Assembly (NCBI GenBank): GCA_947303905.1
Contig: CAMYZR010000066.1
Location: forward strand, 1-7,145
DNA: 7,145 bases
Origin: an uncultured Atopobiaceae bacterium
GTDB lineage: Bacteria; Actinomycetota; Coriobacteriia; Coriobacteriales; Atopobiaceae
Direction of reading: 5' to 3'
The notes below the pieces were generated by a model. That model ran no database searches, was not told the origin of the DNA, and saw only the letters and a list, made by a program, of their open reading frames with translations. A program made the translations under genes and the position numbers. This document shows positions 1-6,163 of the stretch, piece after piece (within the stretch, counting starts at the first letter, position 1; every line of letters begins with the position of its first letter).

Positions 1-233
1 GCAAACTTCTTGCCAGCGATCTTCTTGCACGTCGTGACCTCGAGCGGAGTCTCGACCTCGATGTCCTCCAGGGGCAGGTCTCGAAGGGCCTCATAGCCCT
101 CCAGCACGGACAGCTCGGTGACAAGCTCGCGGAAGATCTTGGTGGGCGTGTTCTTGTCTCGCAGGATGGACAGCTTGTGCTGCACGAGCGGATGGTCCAT
201 GACGAAAAGGCGAGGATCGGTGATGACTTCCAT
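1..233 (-). CDS. upp: Uracil phosphoribosyltransferase, N-terminal part (runs off left edge)
   Basis: The 77 visible codons start MEVITDPRLFVMDHPLVQHK and match the N-terminus of the Upp family: the DHPLVQHKLSILRD block, then FRELVTELSVLEGYEALRDL and the ETPLEV strand. The enzyme makes UMP from uracil and PRPP in cytosolic pyrimidine salvage. The PRPP-binding loop and uracil-binding C-terminus lie outside the window, so activity cannot be judged. The ATG at 233 follows a GAAGGGAAG-like ribosome binding site about 7 bases upstream. An internal ATG at codon 12 (MDHPLV) is a possible but less likely start. It lies downstream of glyA on the same strand, as in many Gram-positives, but the terminator between them suggests it has its own promoter. 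Confidence 0.93.
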   Translation of the reverse strand, partial: MEVITDPRLFVMDHPLVQHKLSILRDKNTPTKIFRELVTELSVLEGYEALRDLPLEDIEVETPLEVTTCKKIAGKKF

Positions 234-381
234 GAGAGCTTCCCTTCGATGGGTGTCTGGTCCGCACAAGTGTAGCCGTAAAACGAGCAAAATGCGGTAA
301 CTAGGCAACTTTTATGCATTCTGCCTTTGGTCGAGGCGCGCTTGCGGGACATGCACGACGCTTATCGCAGCATATCGCGCA
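234..381 (-). promoter_or_regulatory. Presumed upp promoter region
   Basis: This stretch between the glyA terminator and the upp start is richer in A and T than the genes. On the minus strand it contains TTGCCT followed after 17 bases by CGTTTT, and further down TACACT. None is a good match to the -35/-10 consensus at proper spacing. A promoter is expected because glyA is terminated upstream, but I cannot place it. No small gene is evident here. Confidence 0.3.
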
Positions 382-415
382 AAAAGGCGCCCGGAGCCAA
401 CTCCGAGCGCCTTTT
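381..415 (-). terminator. Intrinsic terminator after glyA
   Basis: An 11-bp stem pairs 386-396 with 401-411 around a 4-base loop (397-400). On the minus strand it is followed by TTTTT, and the A and T runs add possible pairs at the base. The one imperfect pair (391/406) is a G-U wobble in the minus-strand RNA but a C-A mismatch in the plus-strand RNA, so the structure favours terminating leftward transcription. It begins about 20 bases after the glyA stop codon. Confidence 0.88.
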
Positions 416-434
416 CGGTATTTGTGCGTGCCTT

Positions 435-1694
435 CTAGCCCAGCTCGGGGTAGAGCGGATGGGCTGCCAGCAGGTCCTTGACCTCGGCGGTGACGGCGTC
501 CATGACAGCCTGGTCGCCCAGATGCGTAACGACCTCGCCGATCAGCTCGCCGATGCGCTCGGCCTCGTCTTCGCCAAAGCCGCGCGTCGTCATGGCGGCC
601 GAACCCACGCGAATGCCGCTCGTCACAAACGGGCTGCGCTTCTCGCCGGGAATGGTGTTCTTGTTGACGGTGATGCCCACCTCGTCCAGCGCGTTCTCGG
701 CCAGCTTGCCGGTCACGTCCTCGCCGGCGGTGGTGAGGTCCACGAGCAGCAGGTGGTTGTCGGTGCCGCCGGTGACCATGCGCAGGCCCTTGGCCTCCAT
801 GCCGCGGCCGAGCGCCTTGGCGTTGGCGCAGACGCCCTCGATGTAGGTGGTGAAGCTCGGCTGAAGGGCCTCGCCAAAGGCGACAGCCTTGCCGGCGATC
901 ACGTGCTCGAGCGGGCCACCCTGGCTGCCGGGGAACACGGCGCTGTTCATGCGCTTTGTGAGCTCCTCGTCGATCCAGAGGATGAGGCCGCCACGCGTGC
1001 CGCGCAGGGTCTTGTGCGTGGTGGTGGTCACCACGTCGGCCCAGGGCAGCGGACTCGGGTGGGCACCGGTTGCGACAAGGCCGGCGATATGGGCCATGTC
1101 GACCATGAGCTTGGCACCCACGGAATGGGCGATCTCGGCAAAGCGCTCGAAGTCGATCACGCGCGGATAGGCGGAGGCACCGGCGATGATCAGCTTGGGC
1201 TGGCACTGCTCTGCCTTGGCGGCAACGTCGTCGTAGTCGATGCGCTCGGTCTCCTCGGAGAGGCCATAGCTGACCACGTTGTAGAGCTTGCCCGAGTAGT
1301 TGGCGGGGCTGCCGTGGGTGAGGTGACCGCCGTTGGAGAGGTCCATGCCCATGATGGTGTCGCCGGGCTTGGCAAACACGCTCTCGGCGGCAAAGTTCGC
1401 CTGGGCGCCAGAGTGGGGCTGCACGTTGGCAAAGTTGCAGCCGAAGAGCTTCTTGGCGCGCTCGCGGGCGATGTTCTCGACGGCGTCGACGGCCCAGCAG
1501 CCGCCATAGTAGCGGTGGCCGGGAAGGCCCTCGGCGTACTTATTGGTTAGCGGGCTGCCCACGGCTTCCATCACGGCAAGGCTGACGAAATTCTCGGATG
1601 CTATAAGCTCGATGGACGCGCGCTTGCGACCCAGCTCGTCGCCCATGGCGGCAGCGAGCTCGGGATCTTGGCTGTTCAGGTGCTCAATGTACAT
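435..1694 (-). CDS. glyA: Serine hydroxymethyltransferase
   Basis: This 419-residue protein has the usual family length. It interconverts serine plus tetrahydrofolate with glycine plus 5,10-methylene-tetrahydrofolate in the cytosol, the main one-carbon source for purines, thymidylate and methionine. Visible hallmarks are SIELIASENF (residues 27-36), NKYAEGLPGHRYYGG (51-65), LSNGGHLTHG (119-128), the PLP-contacting DMAHIAGL (D199, H202) and TTTTHKTLRGTRGG (223-236), whose K228 is the Schiff-base lysine. It ends in AAHPLYPELG and appears complete. The start MYIEHL is chosen because AGGAG lies 5 bases upstream and the family begins there. The frame is open for 37 more codons upstream, up to an ATG at 1805 in the intergenic gap, but that extension has no family similarity. 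It lies 126 bases after tsaC and may be cotranscribed or have its own promoter. Confidence 0.98.
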   Translation of the reverse strand: MYIEHLNSQDPELAAAMGDELGRKRASIELIASENFVSLAVMEAVGSPLTNKYAEGLPGHRYYGGCWAVDAVENIARERAKKLFGCNFANVQPHSGAQANFAAESVFAKPGDTIMGMDLSNGGHLTHGSPANYSGKLYNVVSYGLSEETERIDYDDVAAKAEQCQPKLIIAGASAYPRVIDFERFAEIAHSVGAKLMVDMAHIAGLVATGAHPSPLPWADVVTTTTHKTLRGTRGGLILWIDEELTKRMNSAVFPGSQGGPLEHVIAGKAVAFGEALQPSFTTYIEGVCANAKALGRGMEAKGLRMVTGGTDNHLLLVDLTTAGEDVTGKLAENALDEVGITVNKNTIPGEKRSPFVTSGIRVGSAAMTTRGFGEDEAERIGELIGEVVTHLGDQAVMDAVTAEVKDLLAAHPLYPELG

Positions 1695-1820
1695 GGAGGC
1701 TCCTGTCTTGTGCTGAATATTGTCCGTATCGTAGGGTAGCCATGTGTTGTTACCAGCGCGTGACAGCTTTGCTATCCACGGGTTTGCCGCAAATGGGACA
1801 CACATTTGAAGTGCCCGGCG
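1695..1820 (-). other. tsaC-glyA intergenic gap, with a CPxCG-coding scrap
   Basis: This is the only sizeable gap inside the leftward gene block. On the minus strand a 17-codon reading frame at 1803-1750 starts with GTG and encodes VCPICGKPVDSKAVTRW, with a zinc-knuckle-like C-x2-C motif, then stops. No second C-x(n)-C half follows in any minus frame before glyA. TACGAT and GACAAT on the minus strand could be -10 elements for glyA, but neither has a convincing -35. There is no terminator hairpin, so read-through from tsaC is plausible. Confidence 0.4.
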
Positions 1821-2456
1821 CTAAGCCACCACGCTCTGGATCTCTGCCGCTGAGATGGCTCCCTCGCGGAATACTTGCGGAGTCGCGCCAGTGCAGCCCA
1901 CGATGGTCGACGCCACGCCCACGGGGGCGGGACCAGCGTCCAACGTGAGGTCTGCGGCCGCGACGATGCGCGGCTCGACGCCCGAACCACTGGTGGCTGC
2001 AGCCACACCGTGCGTGTTTGCGCTGGTAGTTGCCAGCGGTGCCGCCACCTTGCGCGCCAAGTCGCGCACCAGGTTGGAGTCGGGGCAGCGCAGGGCGATG
2101 GTGCCGTCGGCCGCACGGTACTCGGGCGACACGGCGTCCGAGGCGCGCACCACCAGCGTGAGGGCCCCTGGCCAAAAGCGAACGGCCAGCTCGATGGCAT
2201 AGGGAGGCAGGTCGGTACCGTACACGGAGAGGTCGCTCGGGTCTGCGATCAGCCAGGGCAGGGTCTGAGCGCGGTCGCGCTGCTTTATCTCAAAGATGCG
2301 CTCGTGCGCCGGGTTTGCCGGCGTCGCCGCGCACCCGATGCCGTACACGGAGTCGGTGGGCATCACCAGCACGCCGCTAAAGGCCAGCGTGGCAATCGCC
2401 TCGTCCATGACGGCGCGTGACGGCCTCATCTGATCGACTTTGACCACAGATCCCAT
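1821..2456 (-). CDS. tsaC: Threonylcarbamoyl-AMP synthase (YrdC domain, short TsaC/YwlC type)
   Basis: This 211-residue single-domain protein makes L-threonylcarbamoyl-AMP from threonine, bicarbonate and ATP, the first step of the t6A modification at position 37 of ANN-decoding tRNAs. Family marks are PTDSVYGIG (residues 33-41), IFEIKQR (54-60), WPGALTLV (95-102), LRCPDS (122-127), TSAN (144-147), STIVGCTG (183-190) and the terminal FREG (196-199). The KxR loop reads KQRDRAQTLPW rather than the commoner KxRPxxxPL. The length excludes the two-domain Sua5 form of about 350 residues. The ATG at 2456 lies 2 bases after the prmC stop codon and is preceded by GAGGGGGAG, which decides the start. An in-frame ATG at codon 10 lacks such a site. 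The close packing implies translational coupling to prmC. Confidence 0.94.
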   Translation of the reverse strand: MGSVVKVDQMRPSRAVMDEAIATLAFSGVLVMPTDSVYGIGCAATPANPAHERIFEIKQRDRAQTLPWLIADPSDLSVYGTDLPPYAIELAVRFWPGALTLVVRASDAVSPEYRAADGTIALRCPDSNLVRDLARKVAAPLATTSANTHGVAAATSGSGVEPRIVAAADLTLDAGPAPVGVASTIVGCTGATPQVFREGAISAAEIQSVVA

Positions 2457-2458
2457 CG

Positions 2459-3340
2459 CTACTCCCCCTCTCGGGTTGCCAACAGCACGCGCGGACGGCG
2501 CGTCAGGTCCTGGCGCACCTCGACGTGCGACCATCCGCCCTGCTCACGGCATACGTCGGCAGCCATCTCCACGTTGTCCTCGGAGAGCTCGAGCGCCATC
2601 GTCGCACCTGGCTTGAGTGCGATCGGCGCAAGGTCAAGAAGCCGACGGAAGACGTCCAGCCCATCCAGTCCGCCATCGAGCGCCAGATGCGGCTCGTAGT
2701 CTTTGACCTCGGGCGGGACCTCGTTTTGCAGGACGGCCGTCGGGATGTAGGGCGGGTTGGAGACGAGCAGGTCAAAGCTGCCCATCAGGGCCTCGGGGAC
2801 GCCGGAGGCGAGATCGCACTCGATCACGTCCACCACGCCAGCCAGATCGAGCGCGTCGCGGTTGCGCGTGGCCAGGGCCACCGCCCTCGGCGACACGTCG
2901 GTCGCAATCACGCGCGTGCCCGGGCACTCGGTCGCCAGCGAGAGCGCGATGCAGCCCGTGCCCGTGCCAATCTCCAGCACGCGCGGCGCATCGATACCTG
3001 CAAGCGCCTCGAGACAGCCATCTACCAGCACCTCAGTCTCGGGGCGTGGGATGAGCACGCCCTTCTCGCAGCGCATGACGATGTGGCGGAAGGGCATCTC
3101 GCCGGTCACGTACTGCAGGGGCTCGCCACGACCGCGACGAGCCACGGACTCGCGCATCAAGGCCAGCTCGTCGGGGGTGAGCGGGCGATCGAAGTTGGTA
3201 TACACCTCAACGCGCGTCAGGCCGGTGGCGGCGCACAGCAGCCACTCGGCGGACAGGCGCGGGCGCTCGTCGCCCTTGCGCTGCAGGTAGCCGACCGTCC
3301 AGTCGAGCACGCGCTGGACGGTCCAGACGTCGGTTGGCAC
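2459..3340 (-). CDS. prmC: Release factor glutamine N5-methyltransferase
   Basis: PrmC (HemK) uses S-adenosylmethionine to methylate the glutamine of the GGQ motif of release factors RF1 and RF2, raising termination efficiency. With the start chosen here it has 293 residues: an N-terminal helical release-factor-binding domain, then LIPRPETEVLVDG (about 96-108), the SAM-binding VLEIGTGTG (121-129), ATDVSP (146-151), catalytic NPPY (195-198) and YEPHLALDGGLDGLD (215-229). The start is a GTG 7 bases after the prfA stop, with a modest AGGCGG about 12 bases upstream. It aligns well with the family N-terminus. A longer reading from GTG 3376 would overlap prfA, and its extra residues (PRSSPRRCKQL) look unlike the family. 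Its neighbour prfA encodes its own substrate, a common arrangement. The identity is near certain, the start less so. Confidence 0.95.
   Translation of the reverse strand: MPTDVWTVQRVLDWTVGYLQRKGDERPRLSAEWLLCAATGLTRVEVYTNFDRPLTPDELALMRESVARRGRGEPLQYVTGEMPFRHIVMRCEKGVLIPRPETEVLVDGCLEALAGIDAPRVLEIGTGTGCIALSLATECPGTRVIATDVSPRAVALATRNRDALDLAGVVDVIECDLASGVPEALMGSFDLLVSNPPYIPTAVLQNEVPPEVKDYEPHLALDGGLDGLDVFRRLLDLAPIALKPGATMALELSEDNVEMAADVCREQGGWSHVEVRQDLTRRPRVLLATREGE
2462..2470 (-). promoter_or_regulatory. Ribosome binding site of tsaC, inside the end of prmC
   Basis: The minus strand reads GAGGGGGAG here, 5 bases before the ATG at 2456, and overlaps the last codons of prmC (ending REGE). It selects this ATG over the longer in-frame reading inside prmC and suggests coupled translation. 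Confidence 0.75.
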
Positions 3341-3347
3341 GAGCTGC

Positions 3348-4415
3348 TTACACCGCCTCGGCGAGCTTCTGGGCACGCTCTGCGGCAGCCAGTGCGTCGA
3401 TGACCGTAACCAGCTTGTCGCCGAGCAGCACGCCGTTGTAGGTGGCGTTGAAGCCGATACGGTGGTCGGTCACGCGGTCCTGCGGCTGGTTGTAGGTGCG
3501 GATCTTCTCGGCGCGGTCGCCACGGCCGATCTGCCCCATGCGCTCGGCGCCAAGCTCCGCCTGCTGCTTCTCGAGCTCCATCTCGTACAGGCGGGCACGC
3601 AGCATCTGCATGCAGACCTCACGGTTCTGAATCTGGGAGCGCTGGTCCTGCGACTGCACCACGGTGTTGGTGGGCAGGTGCGTGATGCGCACGGCGGAGT
3701 AGGTGGTGTTGACGCCCTGTCCGCCGGGGCCGGATGCGCAGTAGGTGTCGATGCGCAGGTCCTCGGCCGCGATCTGGATGTCGATGTCGTCGGCCTCGGG
3801 CATGACGACCACGGTGGCCGTGGAGGTCTGGATGCGGCCCTGGCTCTCGGTGACGGGCACGCGCTGGACGCGATGGACGCCGCCCTCGTACTTCATCACG
3901 GAGTAGACCTTGTCGCCCGTGACCTTGAACTCGATGGTCTTGAAGCCGCCCGCATCCGACGGGCTGGCCGAGAAGACCTCGATCTTCCAGCCGCGACTCG
4001 AGGCAAAGCGCTCGTACATCTTGAAGAGGTCGCCAGCGAAGATGGCCGCCTCGTCGCCGCCGGCGGCGCCGCGGATCTCGACGATGGTGTCCTTCTCGTC
4101 GTTGGGGTCGCCGGGGATGAGCATGACCTTGATCTCGTCCTCGAGGCCGGGAAGCTTGGCCTCGTTGGCAGTGAGGTCCTCCTGCAGCATCTCCTTCTCG
4201 TCGGGGTCGGAGGTCTCGCGCAGCATCTCCTTGGCAACCTCGATGTCGTCAAGGGCGGTCAGGTACTCGCGCGCCTTGGCAGCCAGCGCCGACTGGTTAG
4301 CGTGCTCCTTGGCGATGCGCGCGTACTCCTTAGGGTCGGAGACCACCGCGGGGTCCACCATCTTCTTCTCGAGCTCGGCGTATGCCTCGAGCAGCTTCTC
4401 TAGCTTGTCACGCAT
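3348..4415 (-). CDS. prfA: Peptide chain release factor 1
   Basis: This 355-residue class I release factor recognises UAA and UAG in the ribosomal A site and triggers hydrolysis of peptidyl-tRNA. Visible marks are the N-terminal helical domain (MRDKLEKLLEAYAELEKKM), EIRGAAGGDEA (113-123), HRVQRVPVTESQGR (181-194), whose PVT (187-189) is the stop-codon tripeptide in the P-x-T form typical of RF1 rather than SPF of RF2, and SGPGGQGVN (228-236), whose Q233 is the PrmC methylation site. The C-terminal RAEKIRTYNQPQDRVTDHRI is typical. Length is normal. The ATG at 4415 follows AAGGAG by 5 bases. An upstream open stretch of 60 codons has no family similarity and was excluded. It is the first gene of the compact prfA-prmC-tsaC unit. 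Confidence 0.98.
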   Translation of the reverse strand: MRDKLEKLLEAYAELEKKMVDPAVVSDPKEYARIAKEHANQSALAAKAREYLTALDDIEVAKEMLRETSDPDEKEMLQEDLTANEAKLPGLEDEIKVMLIPGDPNDEKDTIVEIRGAAGGDEAAIFAGDLFKMYERFASSRGWKIEVFSASPSDAGGFKTIEFKVTGDKVYSVMKYEGGVHRVQRVPVTESQGRIQTSTATVVVMPEADDIDIQIAAEDLRIDTYCASGPGGQGVNTTYSAVRITHLPTNTVVQSQDQRSQIQNREVCMQMLRARLYEMELEKQQAELGAERMGQIGRGDRAEKIRTYNQPQDRVTDHRIGFNATYNGVLLGDKLVTVIDALAAAERAQKLAEAV

Positions 4416-4500
4416 GAGTACTCCTTGATTGATGCCGCAGCAGCGGCCGTGGATGTGCAGCCTTATTAAGATACCACCGCGAGCGGGGTTTCTATTCACT

Positions 4501-4559
4501 GGGGCCAATTGCGCAAGCCGTGCCGCACAGCTTGCGCACAAAGCCCCACAACAAGGGGC
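4501..4559. repeat. Nested and competing inverted repeats upstream of prfA
   Basis: A perfect 8-bp inverted repeat pairs GCGCAAGC (4511-4518) with GCTTGCGC (4530-4537) across an 11-base loop. Outside it, GGGGC (4501-4505) can pair with GCCCC (4543-4547). That same GCCCC can instead pair with GGGGC at 4555-4559 across a 7-base loop, so the outer helices exclude each other. If the prfA transcript starts upstream of 4559, this lies in its leader. No T-run adjoins any arm, so it is not a simple terminator. Confidence 0.6.
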
Positions 4560-4662
4560 GCAGGGGTGCAACCGCTGGCATCGGGCAAAGGGCAAAGGAC
4601 CATCCCGAGCTCTTTTTCGCCGAAGTTAGCGCATGGCATAAGAAGTACTCCGTTTGGCGAAT

Positions 4663-4683
4663 ATCCAAAACCCTTTATTGGAT
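4663..4683. repeat. Short inverted repeat, possible operator of the deiminase gene
   Basis: ATCCAA (4663-4668) and TTGGAT (4678-4683) form a perfect 6-bp inverted repeat with a 9-base AT-rich spacer, about 80 bases before the deiminase start codon. Size and position suit a dimeric regulator. It does not clearly match an ArgR or cre consensus, so the regulator is unknown. Confidence 0.35.
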
Positions 4684-4764
4684 TTCTCTTTCATTGTGTT
4701 AGATGATTTTTCTAGGCGTTTAACCGTTCGGAAACAGTCATGTTTACAGGAAAGGACCCTATTC

Positions 4765-5973
4765 ATGATTCACGTATATTCTGAGATTGGCACCCTCAAA
4801 ACCGTTATGGTTCATCGTCCGGGCAACGAGTTGAAGCAGATCCATCCCTCCATGCTCGAGGAGATGCTCTTTGAGGACACCCCCTTCCTGCCGTCAACCC
4901 AGGCCGAGCACGATGTGTTCACCAACATCCTTCGCGAGAAGGGCGTCGAGGTCCTGGACATGCGCGACCTGTTCACGGAGGCCATGAAGGACGACTGGAT
5001 GCGCTTCAACTTCACGCGCGAGTTTGTCGCTGCCTCTGAGCTTCCCTCCGAGGGTCTGGCCAAGTCCGTGCACGCGTACTACGGCTCGCTCAGCCTCGAG
5101 GACTTCGTCGAGGCCATCTACTGCGGCATCCGTGGCGACAACCCCGCCATCAGCGACGTGAGGACGCTGGCGGGTCTCGTGGCCAAGCAGGACCTCTTCC
5201 TCGTCAAGCCGCTGACCAACACCCACTTCACGCGCGACAGCTCCATCAACGTGGGCGACTCCTACATCCTGTCTCGCATGCGCATGGCCGCCCGCAAGCG
5301 CGAGCCGCTGATGATGAAGTACATCATCCAGAGCGCTCCCGCCTACAAGGGCAAGATCATCGACAACCTGTACCCCGAGAAGTACAACTACATCCTCGAG
5401 GGCGGCAACTTCATGGTGCTGAACAAGGATGTCGTCTGCATCGGCTCCAGCCAGCGCACCGAGCCGCAGGCCATCGAGATCGTCGCCGAGGAGCTGTTCA
5501 AGCACGGCTTCAAGTCCGTTTACGTCTTCGACCTCGAGCAGAACCGCCAGAACATGTACCTGGACGACATGCTCTCCATGGTCGACCATGACACCTTCAT
5601 CTACAACCCGCTGTTGTCGGGCAACGTCCCCGTGTACAAGCTGAGCTGGAGCGACTACGAGCAGCCGCAGGCCACCTTCGTGAGCGACGACTGGCGCAAG
5701 GCCCTGTGCGAGGCGCTTGACACCGATTGGGTCAACCTCATCCCCTGCGGTGGCGACGACCCCATCGCAAGCGCTTGGGAGACCTGGAACATGGGCTCCA
5801 ACGTGCTGGCCATCGCCCCGGGCGAGGTCATCGGCTTCCTTCGCGCCGAGGTGACCCTCGACCTGCTGGACAAGGCGGGCCTCAAGGTTCACGCCTTTGC
5901 CGCACCCGAGCTCTCCCGCGGCCGTGGTGGCTGCCGCTGCATGTGCCTGCCGATCGACCGTGCGGACGACTAA
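4765..5973 (+). CDS. arcA: Arginine deiminase family protein (variant active site)
   Basis: This 402-residue protein aligns with arginine deiminase over its whole length. The family hydrolyses arginine to citrulline and ammonia in the cytosol, feeding the ATP-yielding ADI pathway. Visible: HVYSEIGTLKTVMVHRPG (3-20), EHDVF (48-52), N152 and FTRD (155-158), the arginine-rich SRMRMAARKRE (170-180), LEGGN (211-215, usually EGGD), SSQRT (228-232), GVVIG-like GEVIGF (353-358), and SRGRGG (384-389) before RCM with nucleophile C392. The catalytic-base segment reads MYLDD (264-268) instead of MHLDT, so the usual histidine is Tyr265, while D158, E212 and D267 remain. C390, C392 and C394 alternate where GGPRCMSMP is usual. 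The ATG at 4765 is preceded by AGGAAAGGA. No arcB, arcC or arcD follows. The family is sure; deiminase activity is not. Confidence 0.9.
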   Translation: MIHVYSEIGTLKTVMVHRPGNELKQIHPSMLEEMLFEDTPFLPSTQAEHDVFTNILREKGVEVLDMRDLFTEAMKDDWMRFNFTREFVAASELPSEGLAKSVHAYYGSLSLEDFVEAIYCGIRGDNPAISDVRTLAGLVAKQDLFLVKPLTNTHFTRDSSINVGDSYILSRMRMAARKREPLMMKYIIQSAPAYKGKIIDNLYPEKYNYILEGGNFMVLNKDVVCIGSSQRTEPQAIEIVAEELFKHGFKSVYVFDLEQNRQNMYLDDMLSMVDHDTFIYNPLLSGNVPVYKLSWSDYEQPQATFVSDDWRKALCEALDTDWVNLIPCGGDDPIASAWETWNMGSNVLAIAPGEVIGFLRAEVTLDLLDKAGLKVHAFAAPELSRGRGGCRCMCLPIDRADD

Positions 5974-5996
5974 GCACTTGCTGAAATAGCTAGGCC

Positions 5997-6034
5997 AACG
6001 GAGCCATCGTCTGAGGACGGTGGCTCCGTTCTTT
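5997..6034 (+). terminator. Intrinsic terminator after the deiminase gene
   Basis: A stem of 14 bp pairs 5998-6011 with 6016-6029 around the loop TGAG. One inner pair is a G-U wobble and the outer nine are perfect, with A5997-T6030 extending the base. It is followed by TTCTTT on the plus strand. It begins 24 bases after the stop codon and marks the deiminase gene as a single-gene transcript on this side. Confidence 0.92.
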
Positions 6035-6110
6035 ACTACCGACACGGTGTCCGGCCATAGGTCACACTCAGGTTCGATGAGGCGTGTCAATGTGAGCAGA
6101 TCACGCACAA

Positions 6111-6141
6111 GAAAGCGGGGTCCCTCTTTGTGGAACCCCGC
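6111..6141 (-). terminator. Intrinsic terminator of the Ala/Glu/Lys-rich gene
   Basis: The 7-bp stem GCGGGGT (6115-6121) and ACCCCGC (6135-6141) is extended by two or three C-G pairs beyond a bulged A. Read leftward it is followed by TTTCTTGT. It lies 22 bases beyond the stop codon at 6164-6166. It faces the plus-strand terminator at 5997-6034, insulating two convergent genes. The roughly 75 bases between the two hairpins hold nothing I recognise. Confidence 0.8.
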
Positions 6142-6163
6142 CCGGGAGAGCTTGTGTTGCGTG

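Larger units (their letters stand above)
4416..4764. promoter_or_regulatory. Divergent control region between prfA and the deiminase gene
   Basis: This 349-base stretch has no convincing gene. The half near prfA is GC-rich and carries a set of inverted repeats. The half near the deiminase gene (about 4630-4764) is AT-rich, as expected of a promoter. Candidate elements for the plus-strand gene are TTGGAT at 4678-4683 and, 18 bases later, GATGAT, a weak pair. For prfA the minus strand offers TATCTT near 4468-4473 as a -10, with no clear -35. Neither start site can be fixed by eye. Confidence 0.5.

Noticed and set aside
327..1550. A 407-codon plus-strand open frame opposite glyA
   Set aside because: It lies wholly antisense to a certain gene. 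Its translation is a Gly/Ala/Val/His/Asp-rich mirror of codon bias with no family resemblance, so it is a GC-rich shadow.
1695..1805. A 37-codon N-terminal extension of glyA from an ATG at 1805
   Set aside because: The frame is open, but the residues do not resemble the family, and a good ribosome binding site fixes the start at 1694.
3462..4403. A 313-codon plus-strand open frame opposite prfA
   Set aside because: It mirrors prfA codons, with repeated Leu/Val/Gly/Asp/His and no family motif.
4416..4595. A 60-codon N-terminal extension of prfA
   Set aside because: It is Cys- and Arg-rich with no similarity to release factors, starts with TTG and lies across inverted repeats. The start at 4415 has AAGGAG and matches the family N-terminus.
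4894..6108. A 404-codon minus-strand open frame opposite the deiminase gene
   Set aside because: It is antisense to a well-supported family member, is low in complexity (Val, Asp, His, Leu, Gly), and crosses the deiminase terminator. It has no recognisable motif.
6061..6110. Partial symmetry TCACACTC/GTGAGC between the two terminators
   Set aside because: The arms are short and imperfect, have no T-run, and lie in a convergent intergenic spacer. This is not distinguishable from chance.
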